64,000 nt of DNA from Atrichornis clamosus (GCA_013400975.1 WBMZ01014155.1:51804-115803); one strand, 5' to 3'; shown: positions 25,481-40,056, counted from the stretch's first letter. A program made the numbers and translations. The notes: a model not told the origin generated them from the sequence alone.

Positions 25481-27999
25481 CAGGTCCTTATTTTTAACAT
25501 ATTATCTGATTTAGTTTCACTGGGAACTAGAAGGAATTGTTTCTGTAGGAGATATGTAGTGACATCTACCTCTTATTCAGAGGTTTCAGATACATCTTCA
25601 GTGGTGGAGGATTTTTGCAAGTATTTAGGATTAATTTTCTTTTATCAGAGCAAGTGTGAAGTCAGGCAGGTCAAAGTTTGGCAAGTCAAAGATGCTTCTC
25701 AGCAGGATAGCCCCAACCAGTGTAAAGAGGAGCACAAGAGACAGAGGTTGTGTTCCTGTAGAATATGAAACAGAAACTGCAGCTATTCTGGGATCACTGG
25801 GATGTGAGGTGAACATGCAAGTTTCCACATGCAGATTCATTTAAATCATTAAAAGATCTATTCCAGCACCCAGGAATGGCCTATACTCACTTAAACGTAC
25901 AAACCTGTGGTTTGAGTCATCCCCTTATCACTGACTTTGGCCAAGGCAGATATGAAGAACTTCTCAGATGTGGTGTGTTCAGGAAAGATGAAAACAGCAA
26001 GTACCTCCATATGAGATATCAACAAGATCAATATCTCCATGTGATCACTTGTGTGCAGTGGACTTGGATTCAAACTGGAGAGGTGCAGAGACAGAGCATC
26101 AGTAAGATAAGTGGAAATGGAAAGCCTGTTGTATGAGTGGAAACAAGTTACTTCTACTTATAATCTAGAAAAGAAAAAGCTCAGGGGAACAGGACTGCTT
26201 TATGCTCTCTTGGAGGTGGGAGAAGGACAGGCAGGATGTACAAAAAATGGTTTGAGATGGAAGATGCTGCTGAAAGCTGAATAGAAAACCCATGAATTAA
26301 TAGATTTGGAAATTAAAGGCAGATTAGAGGTTAAAAGCATGTAAAGGAGTGAGAATCTGGAACAAGAAGTAGTAAGAGTGAAATCACAGCTTGCTTTCAG
26401 ATGGACACTGATATGTTTACATCACTTACACAAGTGATTTTATCATTGCCTGTAGTAAAAGGAACCAGATTTCATTGTCTTAGAGATGCCTTTCAATCTT
26501 ATCCTTGTGAACAATGTAGATTTGGGAGCTGTGTCCATGTTCCCTTCATCTTGCTTCCCTTCACTCAAAATCTTTATTAATACTATTTCTGAGTTATGAA
26601 CAAGTTAGCCCAGGGTGGCAGACTTCATTCATAATTTTGTTACTTCATTTGTCAACATTCATCAGAACAGGTTGCCTCTCTGGGTGAAAAACTTTGAGCA
26701 GATAACCCAGGGTTCCCAGTTTAGAAGACTGAGTTGCTGTGAAAATTGGTGAACCATGTAGAGAAACACATTGCATGTGAAATCCATTAGGATTGTTCAC
26801 TTGCAGGTTTCTCTTCTTTTTTTTCCTGTTACTATTTGGTTTTCAGATTTTCTGTTCCTTAGAAAGTGGAGAAGTAAGCAGATGGTGGATTTCCTGAGAG
26901 CCAGGGATGCTCTACTGATGAAGTGCTGTCATTCTTACTGAGAAAATCACCACCAGCCTTCACCTTTTAAAAGAAATCACTTTCAGGTAGAAGCACATTT
27001 AAAATAATTTCAACCAAAGCACTAAACGAGAAGCAGATGTTCAGATATGATTTAGGAATATTTAACTACTTTGGCAATGAATACACACAGATTGTTTTTA
27101 ACAGACACTGGGTACCTCGCCACTCCTGTCCCCTTTTCCTTTTGCCTGTTAATGACAAATTGTTAAATAACAGGCTCAACTGCAGCTCCATTAAATGACT
27201 AATATAAAGAACAGGTAAAAATACCTGCTTGGTACAAGAAATTATTTAGATTTCCAACAGGATCTGATGTCAGATGCTGGTATTTGAGATGTACCTGCAA
27301 AGGAGCCTCCATTGAAACATCTTATTGTACAGAAAATTAATGACAAGAGGAAAATCAAGCTGTTCCTTTTCCTTTCTCCTCCTTCTTATTTTGATTGTTC
27401 AAAACTTTCTAATTAACATGCTTTGGAAATAAAATTAAAAAAAAAATCTTGAAGGACAAAGGACCAGAGACCTCCCTTTGCAAACTGAATCTGTTCTGGA
27501 ACAAAATTTGAAAGCAGTAAAAACTGAAACTAATTTCCAGATGGAATAAATTGGTTGCAGGGTTTCTTGAGATTTTGGTCAACATATTGCACAGCTGAAG
27601 CTGAACTTGTTAATTTTACCAAGGGAAAATGTTTCATCAGGGACACACTTCCCTTGAGACTCTGTGTGCTGCTTGTGCAGTTCTGTTTAGCCTCAGCTAT
27701 CTGTGTCTCCCTGTCTCCAAAGGCAGGGCACACATCTCACCCTGACTGTCACCCGCACCCTCTTGGGGTTACAGCCTGGCATGTCTCAGCTCCCTGCGTT
27801 GCTTCAGACTCACCTGAACAGTCCCTGAACCCTGTCAGCCTCCAAAGCCGGGCAGCCAGGCAAGTTTTATCTGATTGGAGCAGGGCGGGTCTGGTTTATT
27901 TATTGTTTAATTAAGTGTAATATCCTTGACAAGGTGCCTTATTGACATTGCAGCAAATTAAAGACCTTATTATGCAACAAATACTGTCATCACTCAAGC
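25481..27999. other. Unique non-coding DNA
   Basis: No gene recognised. The overlapping frames near 25559-26136 and 27530-27914 are short, overlap on both strands and match no family I know. Confidence 0.5.
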
Positions 28000-28560
28000 T
28001 TAACTTAGTTCAGAGGGGAATTTTGCTGGAGAAAGGACCGCAGTGTTTGAACTCACTGTTGATCTGAATAACCTCCGTGGCAGCATATGGAAAAGTATTC
28101 TGGGGTGGAAAGATGAGAGTTGTCTCCACATTTCACCTATTGCCCCTCTGCTGAGATTGCCAACACTGACTGTCCTTGTGATGCAGACACCTAACAGGAA
28201 GAAAAATCCCTGCTTTTTCTCAAGGCCAGGTATCCAGATATGGTGGTATATGGCTGCATCTGCATTTGAATACCTGATATGTAAGATGAGGTAGAAGATT
28301 CTGGTTATCCAGTCAGTGCAGAATACATATTTTAAAAATAAAAAGCCCTTGTTAAAGTACAGCAATGTTTCCATGCCATGGATCTTGCTCCTTTCCAAGA
28401 AAAGAAGGGGAAAAGGCCTTCTTAAAGCTTTTAAAAACAATAAAAACTGTTTGTTTAATAAGTGCTCTTTTGCAAGCTTGCCAACAGCACAAACCATATT
28501 ATCCAGAACAGTCATCTGTTTAGGGTTTCCAATGTTAAATAAAACCTCAACCAAGCACAA
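28000..28560 (-). other. Longest unexplained open frame (186 codons), probably chance
   Basis: A 186-codon - strand frame, the longest in the window not explained by a repeat. I recognise no domain, signal peptide, zinc finger or retroelement motif. It is rich in L, F and I, and smaller + strand frames (28043-28294 and 28316-28636) are open over the same bases, which suggests local stop-codon scarcity rather than coding. In AT-rich DNA of this length a frame this long is uncommon but not extraordinary. I list it so it can be tested; I do not call it a gene. Confidence 0.12.
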
Positions 28561-30839
28561 ATGTGAGAATAGGCTGAAAACACTCCACTCACTGGCAGCT
28601 TATTCTCCAGCACACAGGGCTGGAGCTCAAGGGTAGTTTACTGTATGACCTGGAAGGCCTCTACCAACCACCACTAGCATCCAGTTCCTGCCTGCATGCA
28701 TGATCCATGATTTGTTTTACGTTTTATATTGAAAATGAAGGGGAAATGTACTTGTTCCCAGCCAAAGCATCTACCTATGTTATTCACAATCACTGTATCC
28801 CAGGTTTTGAGGTTTTGGCTAGCTAATATAAGGTGGCTCTAGGGAAGATATGTGCTAGGCAGTGAGAGAGCACAGGCTCCCTAATTGCCCATGGGCCTGT
28901 AGAGTCAAAAGTGGGTTTACAAAGGGTTGGCCTATGTTGAAGAAAGGTTAGAGAGTGACAGGTTATATCTTGGGAATTTTGTATGTTCTGTAGCTCTAGA
29001 TAATTTATGGAGCCATCTACCTCTGTGGATATCTTTATTCTTGGCTCAGAGAAGGTGTTTCTCATGCCACTCTAGAGTACGGCCAGTTAGAGCTGAGACT
29101 GACTACCAATAAACATCTCCTGCTACTCCTGGTTTTGCATATTTTTGAAATTCAAGTAACAACTGCCTTTTAAGTATCTTTGTCATTGCCCAGTGGAGAT
29201 TCTTTTAATTCATCCCCTGCATAGCGATGAAAAGCAGAGGTGATACTCTATTTACCTTGATGAACTAGCCTCCCCTCGCACTGTAGCCATATCGCCGTGG
29301 CTGAGCAGCTCTCACAAAGCGCAGAAGGGCTCTCACTCCACAGCGCTGTTGTGCCTGCTCATTTATTATTTCTTGCTGGGGTAGAAGGAGGTTTTCTGTC
29401 TCCTGAGACCCTCTTGCCTCTGCAAGCCCTACCTGGCAGAGTCCATCACGGCGCAGTCACTGGGGAGAGGCATACCAGTCAGCTGGGGACAAACACTGTA
29501 AGCTCTCCTCCTCCTCGCATGCCAAGAGATACTGAATAGGAAGGATTCTGCCTCTGACAGCATCTGACAGCCCCGATCAATAGCTCTTGTTTAAAAAAAT
29601 ACACTAATGAAATTATAGCTTTCTTGTAACAATGCTGTCTCCTCAAACGAGAACCTGCAGAACAAGATCCTGTCTGCAGCCCCTTTTCCCCATGTAAAAC
29701 AAAGCAAGAAGGGAGGTTTGGATGATTTGGTAGTCCTACAGGGCCAAATATCACACCACTCGGGAATAAGCAGGAAAAGCTGTGGGGTTTACTCACCCGC
29801 AAAAGCCATTATTTTCCAAACAGAATGGCACATGTTAGGGCAATATACTTCACTAGGAAGCAAGAAGTTTGTTTACCTTGCTGAATATAGAATTGTTTCC
29901 AGTTTAATAGCTTTGTGTTAAAATGTTACCCACAATAAATATTTTTTTCATCCTCTCCCCTCAACCACATTACAGACTGACTTTTTTTTCTCACTGGTGA
30001 GGGCAAAGGTGATGCAATGATCCACAATTTTCCCTCAAACATGCTATCCATATTTTATTAACCAAGTAAATTATTTAAGCACGTTCACTAACACACATGC
30101 CTCCTCTTATACACATGCCACACGCTCCTGCCAGTGCAGCCTACCTAGATGTAATGAGATGCTCTTCTCTGGATCTTTTTGCCCAATCAGACTGTAATTA
30201 AGCCTATGAAGATGCAGGTAAATGTGCAAGATGCCTGTTTAATTAAAAACGAAAATGAGGGTTTAAGTATCAATTTGCGTTCTATTCAATTACCTGCAAG
30301 ATTCGTAAAGCAACTTTACCTTTCAGTACCTTTTAATTAAAAAAAAAAGAAAAGAAAAGAAAAACAGCACAAAATTGAAAGTAACCCACCCTAAATTCAT
30401 ACTTCCATATGGCATGGCTACTTCAACATGCAGGAGAAACAGAAAATCCCATGAAAAAAAAAAGATTGCATCAAATAATGGAGGGAAAAACCTAACCAAA
30501 ACAAAACACATTGCTGTCAGAACACAGCAGACTGAGTCAATGTATAGCTTGCATATGGAAACAATGACATGATTGTTTACTCACTGGTTTAATGATATTC
30601 ACTTTCTCCTAATGGCAATGTTGAAAATGTGAATGCCAGATGTTAAGCCTACAGTGCAGAAGCGATGAACACTGTAAAGTCTATAGAAAGGAATTTATCC
30701 TGACATGAAAATATAGTGCAACTCTTCAGTTTATTAATGCTGTGAGCGGGGGTTTTTTTTAAATTTATAAAAAGAAATAGTTTCATGTTTGCAGTTTAAA
30801 TTTCCATATTTTATAACAGTTCAGCAACAAATTTACATA
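28561..30839. other. Unique non-coding DNA
   Basis: No gene recognised. A small A-rich (AAAAG)n patch lies at about 30340-30366. Confidence 0.5.
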
Positions 30840-31260
30840 TTTCCTGGAATCTGCAGATATAAAAGCGGTAAAACACTCCAGGCATTATTAGATAGTAGAT
30901 TATAACCCATTACTATTGTTTCAATTAGCAATGTAAAAGTGACCTGCAGTGTTCAGATGACCCACTAATGGATTTAAATGCTTTCAAATATTAATGCAGG
31001 TTTTCTAAAGATGAATCCCAAACCCATTATTCCTGGAATAACCGTGAGCTGAAAAGCTGGCAATGATTGTGCATTATGTGGAAAGGCTCATGGTTAATTA
31101 AATGAATACCTAGCATTACACTGTTCACTTTAGTGCTACAAAATTATTTCTCATTGATTTTTACATTCTGAGCCTGTGATTCAATTTACTTCTGCAATTT
31201 GTGTTGTTGTGTCAATAAAACAGAACTGCTTGAAGATGGAAGCATTAGAGAGGGATACAT
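30840..31260. other. Candidate conserved non-coding tract (inference)
   Basis: Repeat-free AT-rich sequence dense in homeodomain-like cores, for example 'tcaattagcaatg' near 30921 and 'ggttaattaaatg' near 31092. No reading frame of note. The call rests on texture only. Confidence 0.22.
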
Positions 31261-34200
31261 ACATTAAGACCCAATGAAAACTGTAGTTTTCCTACTTTTT
31301 TTCCCTACTGAAATATCACTTGTAGGCATCACTTCATTATGTATTATTAATACAATTTTTGTTTGTTTCCGTCTGCTCTTTCTTCATTTTTATATTCAGG
31401 AGCTGGAATGTTAGTGATTACTTAAGGATGAGTAGCTAATTTTTCAGTAACAAATTCTCCTACTACCAAGAACAAAAGCACCATCAACACAAGTCTGTTA
31501 TTTCATGTTAAATGGACTAGAAGGACTCAATTCATCAAAGCAATCATGCTGGAGATTCAGGAAGTTTTTAATTTGGCAAATATATGAAATTGAATTTTTA
31601 AGTTATCAAAATGGAGAATTCTGAGAAGTGAATGCAGAATCAGAATCATCCCGGCATGGTTTTTGGGAAATGCTTGTTCTCTTTGGTGTACCAACCTGCC
31701 TGGAAGAAGGGGGACAAAGTCTTTCCATGGAGATGCCCACTGAGGAAAACTGATGCTAGTAAGCTCTCTGGTGGGTTGTAGCTCTTTACTACTGTTCTTT
31801 TGGATACTTTTATTGTCTAAAGAGGGGCTTGAATGCTACTTCTGCACATTTTCTATGATTGAGTTGATAATTCTCTCAAGGATCTTTTGTCTTGGCCACC
31901 TGTTAGTGTTTGTAAAACCTGTGTATTTTATAGCATCTGAAAATATTTTAAATTAATCCCATTTATGCTTGTCTTATGCTATGTACAAGGTGAATGCAAT
32001 AACATTTCTCTCACCTTTCCCTTGGGACTTTAAGTAAATTCGATCTCCAGGGTAAGAAAGAATTATTAATGATCACTGCATGTCAAACTCTAAGCACTCA
32101 ACAATCCCAGTCAGACAGAGCTCAGGATCCACAATGAGTTTGGATAATAGCAAGATCTTAGCAGAAATGCAATTATGCATCTACTTCTGTTGCATTGTAC
32201 CTAAATGAGTCACCATCCATTCATGGGCATTATTATTATTATCATCAAGTTTTTTGAGTGGGTGTGCGAATCTCAATTTTCTTACATTAGGAAAAATGAA
32301 GAGTAATTCTGTTAGAGCCAGTGCAACTGTAAAGACGTAAAACCAGTGTAGGTGAGAAGATAATCAGGCCCACACCATTCATTGTGTGACACAGTCCTGT
32401 AATCACTTACTTGCATGAGTAATGCTGTCTTCAGGAAGTTCACTGAGTTCAATTGGATTATTTGCATGAGTAAGTATCCCCTCATGTGTGTGCACCCTAT
32501 TTTCATATATTTAATGCTTCCAAAAGGGAAACTAACTATAAACCACCATTGTGAAGAAACAGGAGATATAAACCACTATAATAAACATGTAAAAATTGAA
32601 TTAATTTAGAAATATTAAAAAAACCCACAAAACCCCAAAGAGAACAAACTTGGTTTTGCTTCAAGGGACTGCTCAGAAACCAGAAGGTGTGGCAGAAAAT
32701 CCTATTCAAAGTTAGGATCATTATAATCTCAGATAATTAAATGGCTAGGGAGCTGTTTTGTGCTCACCAACAAGGACAATGCATTCAGAACTGAAACGCG
32801 CTTATGTGTAGCCTCACTTAGAGCATTAGCCATTACTTGAACCTTGACCATGAGCACTCAGTGTGACAGTAACCAGTTTTGCATCTAGAGCCAGCTAAAT
32901 GAGGATGCATGTTTGTGATATGGATTAGAGAATTTTTATGATGGCTGAAAAAACCAGAAGGTTTGCAACTGGCTTAAATGGAAAAAGATCTGGCTTTCAT
33001 TACTAAAGGTAAGTAGTCCTGAATGTAATGAAAGATTTCCTGCAAAATTGGATCATTCTGCCAGGACTTTTACAAAGGAAGAATTTCATGCTATGCTATG
33101 ATCTGTAGGTAAATACTACTTATGTACTTTGTATTTTAGTGGATGAAAATGTCATTTATTCATTAAAATGTGAAAAAAATCTCCTAGCCACTATATTCCT
33201 GTAATGAACTCATTCTCATTTTATCGCTCTCTGGAATGCCATTTCCTTTTCCTTCCACTTAGCAGAAAAAATGTAAATACGATTATTTCCCCCTTGATAT
33301 GTTGTCCATTATGCTATAAAATACAGTGAACAAGTCCCACCAGTTTGGCTTGTAGAGAGTCGCTTCCTGAACCTGAACTGAGGAAAGCCAGCTGTGCTGT
33401 AGTAGCACATCCCTTAGATGTAAGGAGGTGCTGGTGGATGGGAGATGCTGTTTCAGGGACTTTCATGGCACAGAGACTACCATCCCATCCTAGACAGGAT
33501 CATGAAGGCAAAAGTCCCATTAATATTTGTGTCTGTTTTCCTTAAGTGAGAGTACAAGGCTTGGATTCAGTGAATTGGAGTTGAGAGATCTGACCACAGC
33601 TGATGAAAGTACCAAAAGCCGTATCTGAGGGAGGATTTGGGACACCTAAGTAGCATCAAGATGAAGCTTAGGAAGTATATGAGCAAGTCATCACAGTTCC
33701 CCAAATCCCGGGCTGCTGAAGCGCCTACTGTTAAGCAGGTAAATGCTCTTCCACAGTCATGGCTTGTCTTCCCAGGCCCTTATTTTGAGTCAAGGAAACT
33801 TCCAGTCCTTTCTATTCAGTGGTTTACCTTCAACGTAAAGGACCTCAATCCTAGGTCACTGCTCCTCAACCTGGTGTACTGAGCATTAGGCTCTCCTTCT
33901 GCAGTCCTCCTTTAGCCAACATTTGTACAGGCAAAATCCGTTTCACAGTCTGCCTCTAAAGAGGGACTGAGACACTGTTTTCCTGGAGGCAATTTTAGGT
34001 CATTGATGTGGGTCTTACTTAGAACCTCCTTTCTTTGGTGTTGTTCTTAGGAGAGAGAGACGTGTACACCAAAATCCTGTCCAGGTCCATTCACTCCTGC
34101 TTTGTAGATACTGTAGTCCCTGGTCAGACTTGGTGCAACTTCATCTCACTCGAGTCTCCAATTCTGAATTTCACACAGTTGAAAAGGTTGATCTAACTAT

Positions 34201-35819
34201 AAGAATTTAATATTGACCATCTTTGTTGTTTTTTTATCATTTTGGGGGGCTGTTTGTTTTTTTATTTGTTTAGCAGTAGACATTGCTTCTGATATTCCTT
34301 CACAAAATACTGTATTTCCATTCATTGTTTTAAAAAGATAATTTTACCAAGGTGAGACAACAGAATTTGGTCCCTTTTAGATATGCCTATGCTGTGATTA
34401 CAAGTATTCCAGATTAAATTATAGGAACAGAAAAACAAATACCCTGTGTGAAAGCTGTTCTGTAAAAGCTATCTAGTCTAATTAGACAGACAGAAACAGA
34501 AATCATTATGGCCATAAAGAATTAGAACACAATAAAGAATATAAATTTTAGACATTTATTGTGTACTACCAACACCGTATATGGATTATACAGCTGTGAG
34601 AAAGTAATTTGGAGAAATATTTACTCACCAATATGTCAAGTGTAACTGTTTAAGGCAAAAAGTATCCTTTAGAATTCTGTACTTTTAATAAAAAATAAAG
34701 AAAAATCTATTGTTTGGACAGAGGACACAGAGAATTTCTACAAATTATGAAACTCAAATAGCAGTTATGTGACCAGGATTTATTATTAATTTGGAAAAAC
34801 ACAACTGAATTTGGAAAAAATTCTAGAAACAAACAGGAAAGGTACAGGATGAAAGCTTTTTTTATAGTAAGATAAAAAAATCTGAAACGGCATTTTATGC
34901 AAAGCTTGAAGCGAATTCAGATCCTTTGTTATGGTTCACGTATTTTCAGCTTCCCACATTTAATCATAACAGGCTCCTTGTGGTTTAATTATGATCAGAG
35001 TTCTGAAGATGATTCAACCACTTGCACAGAGAATTTGACTTGCATTGATCAGAAAAAAAAAAATCTCCAAGTCTTAATTAACCATTTAACTGAAAAACAT
35101 TCCTTTCCTAAGACATTGCCTTATGCTGTGATAAACTAAAGATGCGTAAACTATGAATCATAACCTGGAAAAGACATATAATAGCTGCTTACAGTCTGTA
35201 AATAAGATTGCAATTAAATGTATTGGTATGAATTTAACCCCTTTATGCACAAGTTTTGCATGGGTTTTGTTTGAAACTGAACCAGATTTGGGGAAGAAGT
35301 AGTGAATGCATGCTGCATATGTTTAGTAGTCCTCAGATGCATATATTTGCTATAGGGCAGTAGTCCCTGCAAAAATAAGTGTGGGTTTTTCAGAAGGGCT
35401 CATGGTGCACTGAATTCTGTGGGTCCAGAGGGAGGTAGTTGCTGAATTCTTGTGAAAATCCCATTCCCTGTGTATGAAACTTCTTGACTACAGCATCAAT
35501 GGGAATACAAACCCTCTAGGCATTCTAATTTGCCCTCAGTATTTCAGCCTAAAATGAAGAAAGTGTTTTAGCTGGGGCAAATTTTACAGTTATGAGAACA
35601 GATCCTGAGACTGCTTTTACCTCTTCTAGCTCAATGACCATTTTTAGTGACTTGACACAAGCAAGTACAGCTAAATTTTGCCCTTGACAGAAAAAGATAA
35701 AGCTTGTTTCCCTCACTTATGTAATATAATAGAGGAGTCAAAATGACTGAATCTATTTCTAAGATCATCACTTGCATTGAGAAACCTTATCAAATAATTA
35801 CTTGCAAGGTGAGGACGTG
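31261..35819. other. Unique non-coding DNA
   Basis: Long AT-rich stretch without recognised genes or mobile elements. A short ATT/ATC trinucleotide patch is near 32229-32246. Frames are 60-81 codons and unrecognised. Confidence 0.5.
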
Positions 35820-35839
35820 TATATATATATATATATATA
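35820..35839. repeat. (TA)n microsatellite
   Basis: About ten TA units, followed by ACATATA. Self-complementary and able to extrude as a hairpin. Too short to suggest instability by itself. Confidence 0.85.
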
Positions 35840-38800
35840 CATATAAAAGTTAACCAACAAACAAATCCATACAACTCTTCCATTTGACAATTAAATTCTA
35901 GTTCACTTGATAATTTTAGCTTTAAATCGGATGAGATTATGACATAATAGAAACATACCTGCTTACTCACATGAGGAAACTCAGCAAATAAAGCAAGTCA
36001 TTTACATAAACACGGGATGAACTCACACATGCATTGACCCAAACTTCATATTAAATAGAACTGTAGATAGATGCGTGATACAGAAGCATAAAACCGAAAA
36101 ATCTGTTCTTATTTGTATGCTATGAGAATGACGCTTTTAACAAAGACTCCCACTTCTGCCCGTCCCTAAACCTTAACATAACTGGAAGAGAATTCCTGTG
36201 TATACTAAGATCTGTTCTATGTTAACTTTTAATTTCTTCAATTTTCAGTCTTATTAGAGATTGTCCAACAGAACTAATCCAGAGCATTTTGTACTCAGAA
36301 GGAGCTGCTGGACATCATCACAAATTCCCATCTCATTGGAATTCTCAAGGTGTCAAATTGTAATGACTTAATCAAGTGCAGATCTTGAAATCTTAAAAAA
36401 TCATGCATGCCTTTGAATGAAGGCTTAAAAAAATGGATATAGGAAGGGAATGCAAAATTTGACACAATTCCAGAAAATATTTTTTTAACTTAAAAATGAA
36501 ATAAAAGTCAGCTGAAAATTTGCATTGAAATTAGTGTGCAGCAACCTTATTTGAGATAAGATTAAACTGCTGCAATGCTGAAATTTTTTGTTGATAAGAA
36601 AGCTTAAATGTATTACACTATGCTGTATTTTGCCTCCCTTTCACTCAGAAAGTGTATTCATTATAATAAATTCACACTTTACTATGTAAAATTCATTCAT
36701 ATAGCCAGAAGCTTATAAAAAGAATATAGACTAAAGAGCAAGTTGCATAATGAGATCTAATCTATGTAAAATAAGTCCCAGAAGAAATGTCCTTTACTTT
36801 GATCATATCCCTTGAAACAAGATCCCCTGCTGGAAACCACAATAAAATGAGAGCTTGGGAAACTCGCCTGGCAAGCAAGTTAGGTTTTTAAAAACAAAAG
36901 CTCGCCAAGCCCACCGACCTCATGATCCCAGACAAAATGTAATTAAGGCTAATAAAATCTTTCAGACTCCCTGAGGCTTAATGGGAGAATAAGGATTTTG
37001 GGGGGCTCACAGTAGGAATCCTGAGCTCTCCTCTCTGGCTCTGTGTAGCTGAAAACCTCAGCTTGCTGCCATATGCAGGAAAAGACCCAAAGTCCGTCCG
37101 GAGGCAGCTGGCCACGTGGAGATCCCTCCTCAGCATGCACACATGTGAGCAGACACATGCACACACACACCCCATCAGAGGACTTAGCAGCCCTCCTGGG
37201 TTCCAGAGTATTTCAGTGCTGGCTAGTGTCTCTGATGCACAGGGACAATTTCCGAGTTTTCTTTGCTGCCAGCACGGTGGGTGAATCACCACTGCTGGGA
37301 GATTATAATGTTAAATTAATTTTTTTAAGTGCTTAGCTCTTGCAGGATGAAAGGTGTTATGCAAATATAAAATGTCCTTATCATGAACTGAGAACTTAGA
37401 AGGACACATTGCAGTGGCCATCAACTTAAACTACCAGCAAATAGCACCCTGTGCCTGAAGGGGAAATGCAAAGGAAACCAGTCATTTCTTCAGCAACTGT
37501 ATTTCCTTTATATTGTACTTCAATCCTTAATACCATGAATCATTTTAGCCATGAAACAAGATATGTAAGTTGCTGCTTATCAGGGAAACACTAACATCTT
37601 AAAAAAGAAATTAAATCATTAATGTAGAAATATATTATTTTCTTCCTGATGTGGCAGACAGTCTGAGAGAGTGTTATTATAGAAACACACTACTTGAGCA
37701 CCCTCAGTATACCTTCCGAGGTAATCACAGATGCTGCGTGTGCAGCAAGAAGGTGGGGGCCTCTACACCCCAGAAGTAAAGGTGTTAGAAACAAAGGACT
37801 CACTTTCCTGCACATAAAGAAGAGTGCAATCAATTTATTTGGCTTTCTTAGAAATGGCAAGCTGAACAACTGTCTGTTCACCTGCCTGCTGTGCTGTGCA
37901 CTCAGGACAGATCTGAGGGCAGCGATTTGTCCTGCTGGCCTGGTTAGACTGAACTGGTCAAATTTCCTGTTGTTTTCCCACGGTGGTGTCCCAGCTTGCC
38001 TGGATAAATCAGATTCAAATGAGCTTGGCAGCAGTTTCATTCTGTCTCTCTTCCTCTGACCATCAGGAGCAATGTGTGGGGTGAAGGTGTTTTCCAGCAG
38101 TGAGTTAGTTTAGCCATTACCCAAGCTCACCGTGAAGCCCTGAGCTTCCTGGTGTGCCAGCAAACTGGTGCAGGTGCTGCCTAAAATGTGCCACTGCTGC
38201 AAGCCCTGAGGATACCAGGGCTGACACCAGTTTTTGAGGAGAGCTGGAGTTAGGGAGCTCAGGAGTTGTTGGAAAGCTAGGGAGGGCACGTTGGCTTGGC
38301 CCTCAGAACTTCCACAATTAATACTACTTGCCCTTTGTTTTGGTCCATATTGGGACAGCTGCTCTCTGGTCAGCAGCCGATCACTCACAGAAACAGCTCA
38401 CGGTGTTGGAGGGGATGGGCAGCACTCCCTGCCTCCTGCTGGCATGAGCACCAGCGTACACAGTGCAGGGGCGAGAGGAACCCACAGGCTCCACCACTCC
38501 CCACTCTTCACCAGAATTACTTCCTGCCATCCCAAAGGGACCTGCATTGTATTAACAACCTTCCAATAAGCCAGCCTGCCCCCATCTTTTCCTTGCCCTT
38601 TCCTTTATCCCCTTGGTGTGGAGGAGGAGCTGGGTAGCCACAAAGGAACAGGGAAAAGGTCTTTGCTGTCTCTCTGCCCCCACTACACATGGGCAACATA
38701 TTCTGTCCATTTGTTCTGAGATGATGAAAAGTAATTTCTCTAATAGCTCTTTTCCCCATTTGGCTTCATTTCATATATACACTAACAAGTTTACAAATAT

Positions 38801-39689
38801 TACTATCAAGGCTGAGTTATGAAAAGTTTATCTAATATATGATTTGCTTTAAAGACTGTTAGAGGAATCACTTCTGCATAATAAAACCTCGTGAATACAC
38901 GAGTGATCTTAACAAATACAGTATGACTGCTGTGTGGTTTCCCATTGCCTTTGTAGTTTCTAAGATACTATAACATTATTTAATTAGCTAAAATTTCCTC
39001 TCTCTTGAGGATGAAAACTCAATGAAATGTCAACAATGCTGTCAGTCTGCTTGAGGCTAAACTCATTACACAAAGGCTTGCGATAAAAATAGTCCAAGAC
39101 AGATTATTTTGTTGCAAAACATAGGCCCACACAATTTATGCCTCAGAAAACAGATGTGGAATCCACACAAGTGCTGCATTTTAGGGGTTAATGGGACTGT
39201 TAAGTTCTACCAGGCAATTACAGATGTTATGTGCTTCCACTCCTGCATTTGACCAGTAAGAAAGGAAAAGACTAAATCCTGTCAATGATTTCTCAGAGAC
39301 TGTTTGCTGAGGGATATTCTTACATCAGTCAAAGGCTGATATGAAATCTATATCTTTGCTTTATAAATTCACCTTTTCCCATCACTGAGAGCGTGAGCAG
39401 AGATTGCATTTTAAGTAAAACCTGGTGAGGAGCAAAGAAAAAATTTGTTTCACTTAATCTGAATTATAATTGATATTTCAGAATACATGTGCTCATTACT
39501 AAGCATAATAAAATTTGGCATTTTCTATTGTCAGAGGGTTTTATAAAGGCTAAATTTCTTGATTTATTTAAATAGACAGATAGGAAAGAGCAAACTACAA
39601 AAACAAGTGCTATATACTGAAGGCATGTGAATTACCTCCTTCCCAAGGATAATGCAAATTAGAAGTATGTAAAGCTTTGTCTGCACCTG
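35840..39689. other. Unique non-coding DNA
   Basis: No gene recognised. A CA-rich patch lies at about 37137-37172 and a more GC-rich block at about 37690-38640 carries several overlapping frames (up to 121 codons) on both strands, which is expected from composition. None resembles a known protein. Confidence 0.5.
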
Positions 39690-39960
39690 GGATCTTTAAT
39701 GAGGATAAAGAAAAATCAGACGGAGATTCTCCCGGGAAAAGAGAGGATCGTTATTTGAATAACCTGCAGTGAATTCTAATCAATGCAACGTGACTTTGAA
39801 AATGAATATGGTTTTTCAACCCGCTGTACATGAGCCATAATATTAATCATAACTTCATGGTACAGTAAAGCCCATGACAAATGGTTATTCAGTGGACTAA
39901 CAAAAAGACCATTCACAATGGGAGGAAGGTAAGGGCATATATACAGTAATTTATTTCTGT
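39690..39960. other. Candidate conserved non-coding tract (inference)
   Basis: Repeat-free tract that retains several CpGs ('tcagacgg', 'cccggg', 'gatcgtta', 'caacgtga', 'acccgctg') in otherwise CpG-poor DNA, with homeodomain-like ATTAATC and AATCAAT words. It looks like constrained non-coding sequence but I cannot test that. Confidence 0.25.
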
Positions 39961-40056
39961 TTTGTTTGCAAAAGCGTCTATCTCAATATATACATATATA
40001 TATATGCATATATGTGAACATACATGTGTGTGTGCATACACTCATATGTGTGTGCC
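39961..40056. repeat. Compound TA/TG microsatellite
   Basis: From about 39985 the sequence alternates TA and then TG/CA units (tatatata, gcatatatg, tgtgtgtg), imperfectly, to about 40056. It is a low-complexity alternating purine-pyrimidine tract like that at 4913-4981. Confidence 0.75.

Noticed and set aside
37690..38640. GC-richer block with many overlapping frames
   Set aside because: Frames overlap on both strands and no known protein is recognisable; composition explains them.
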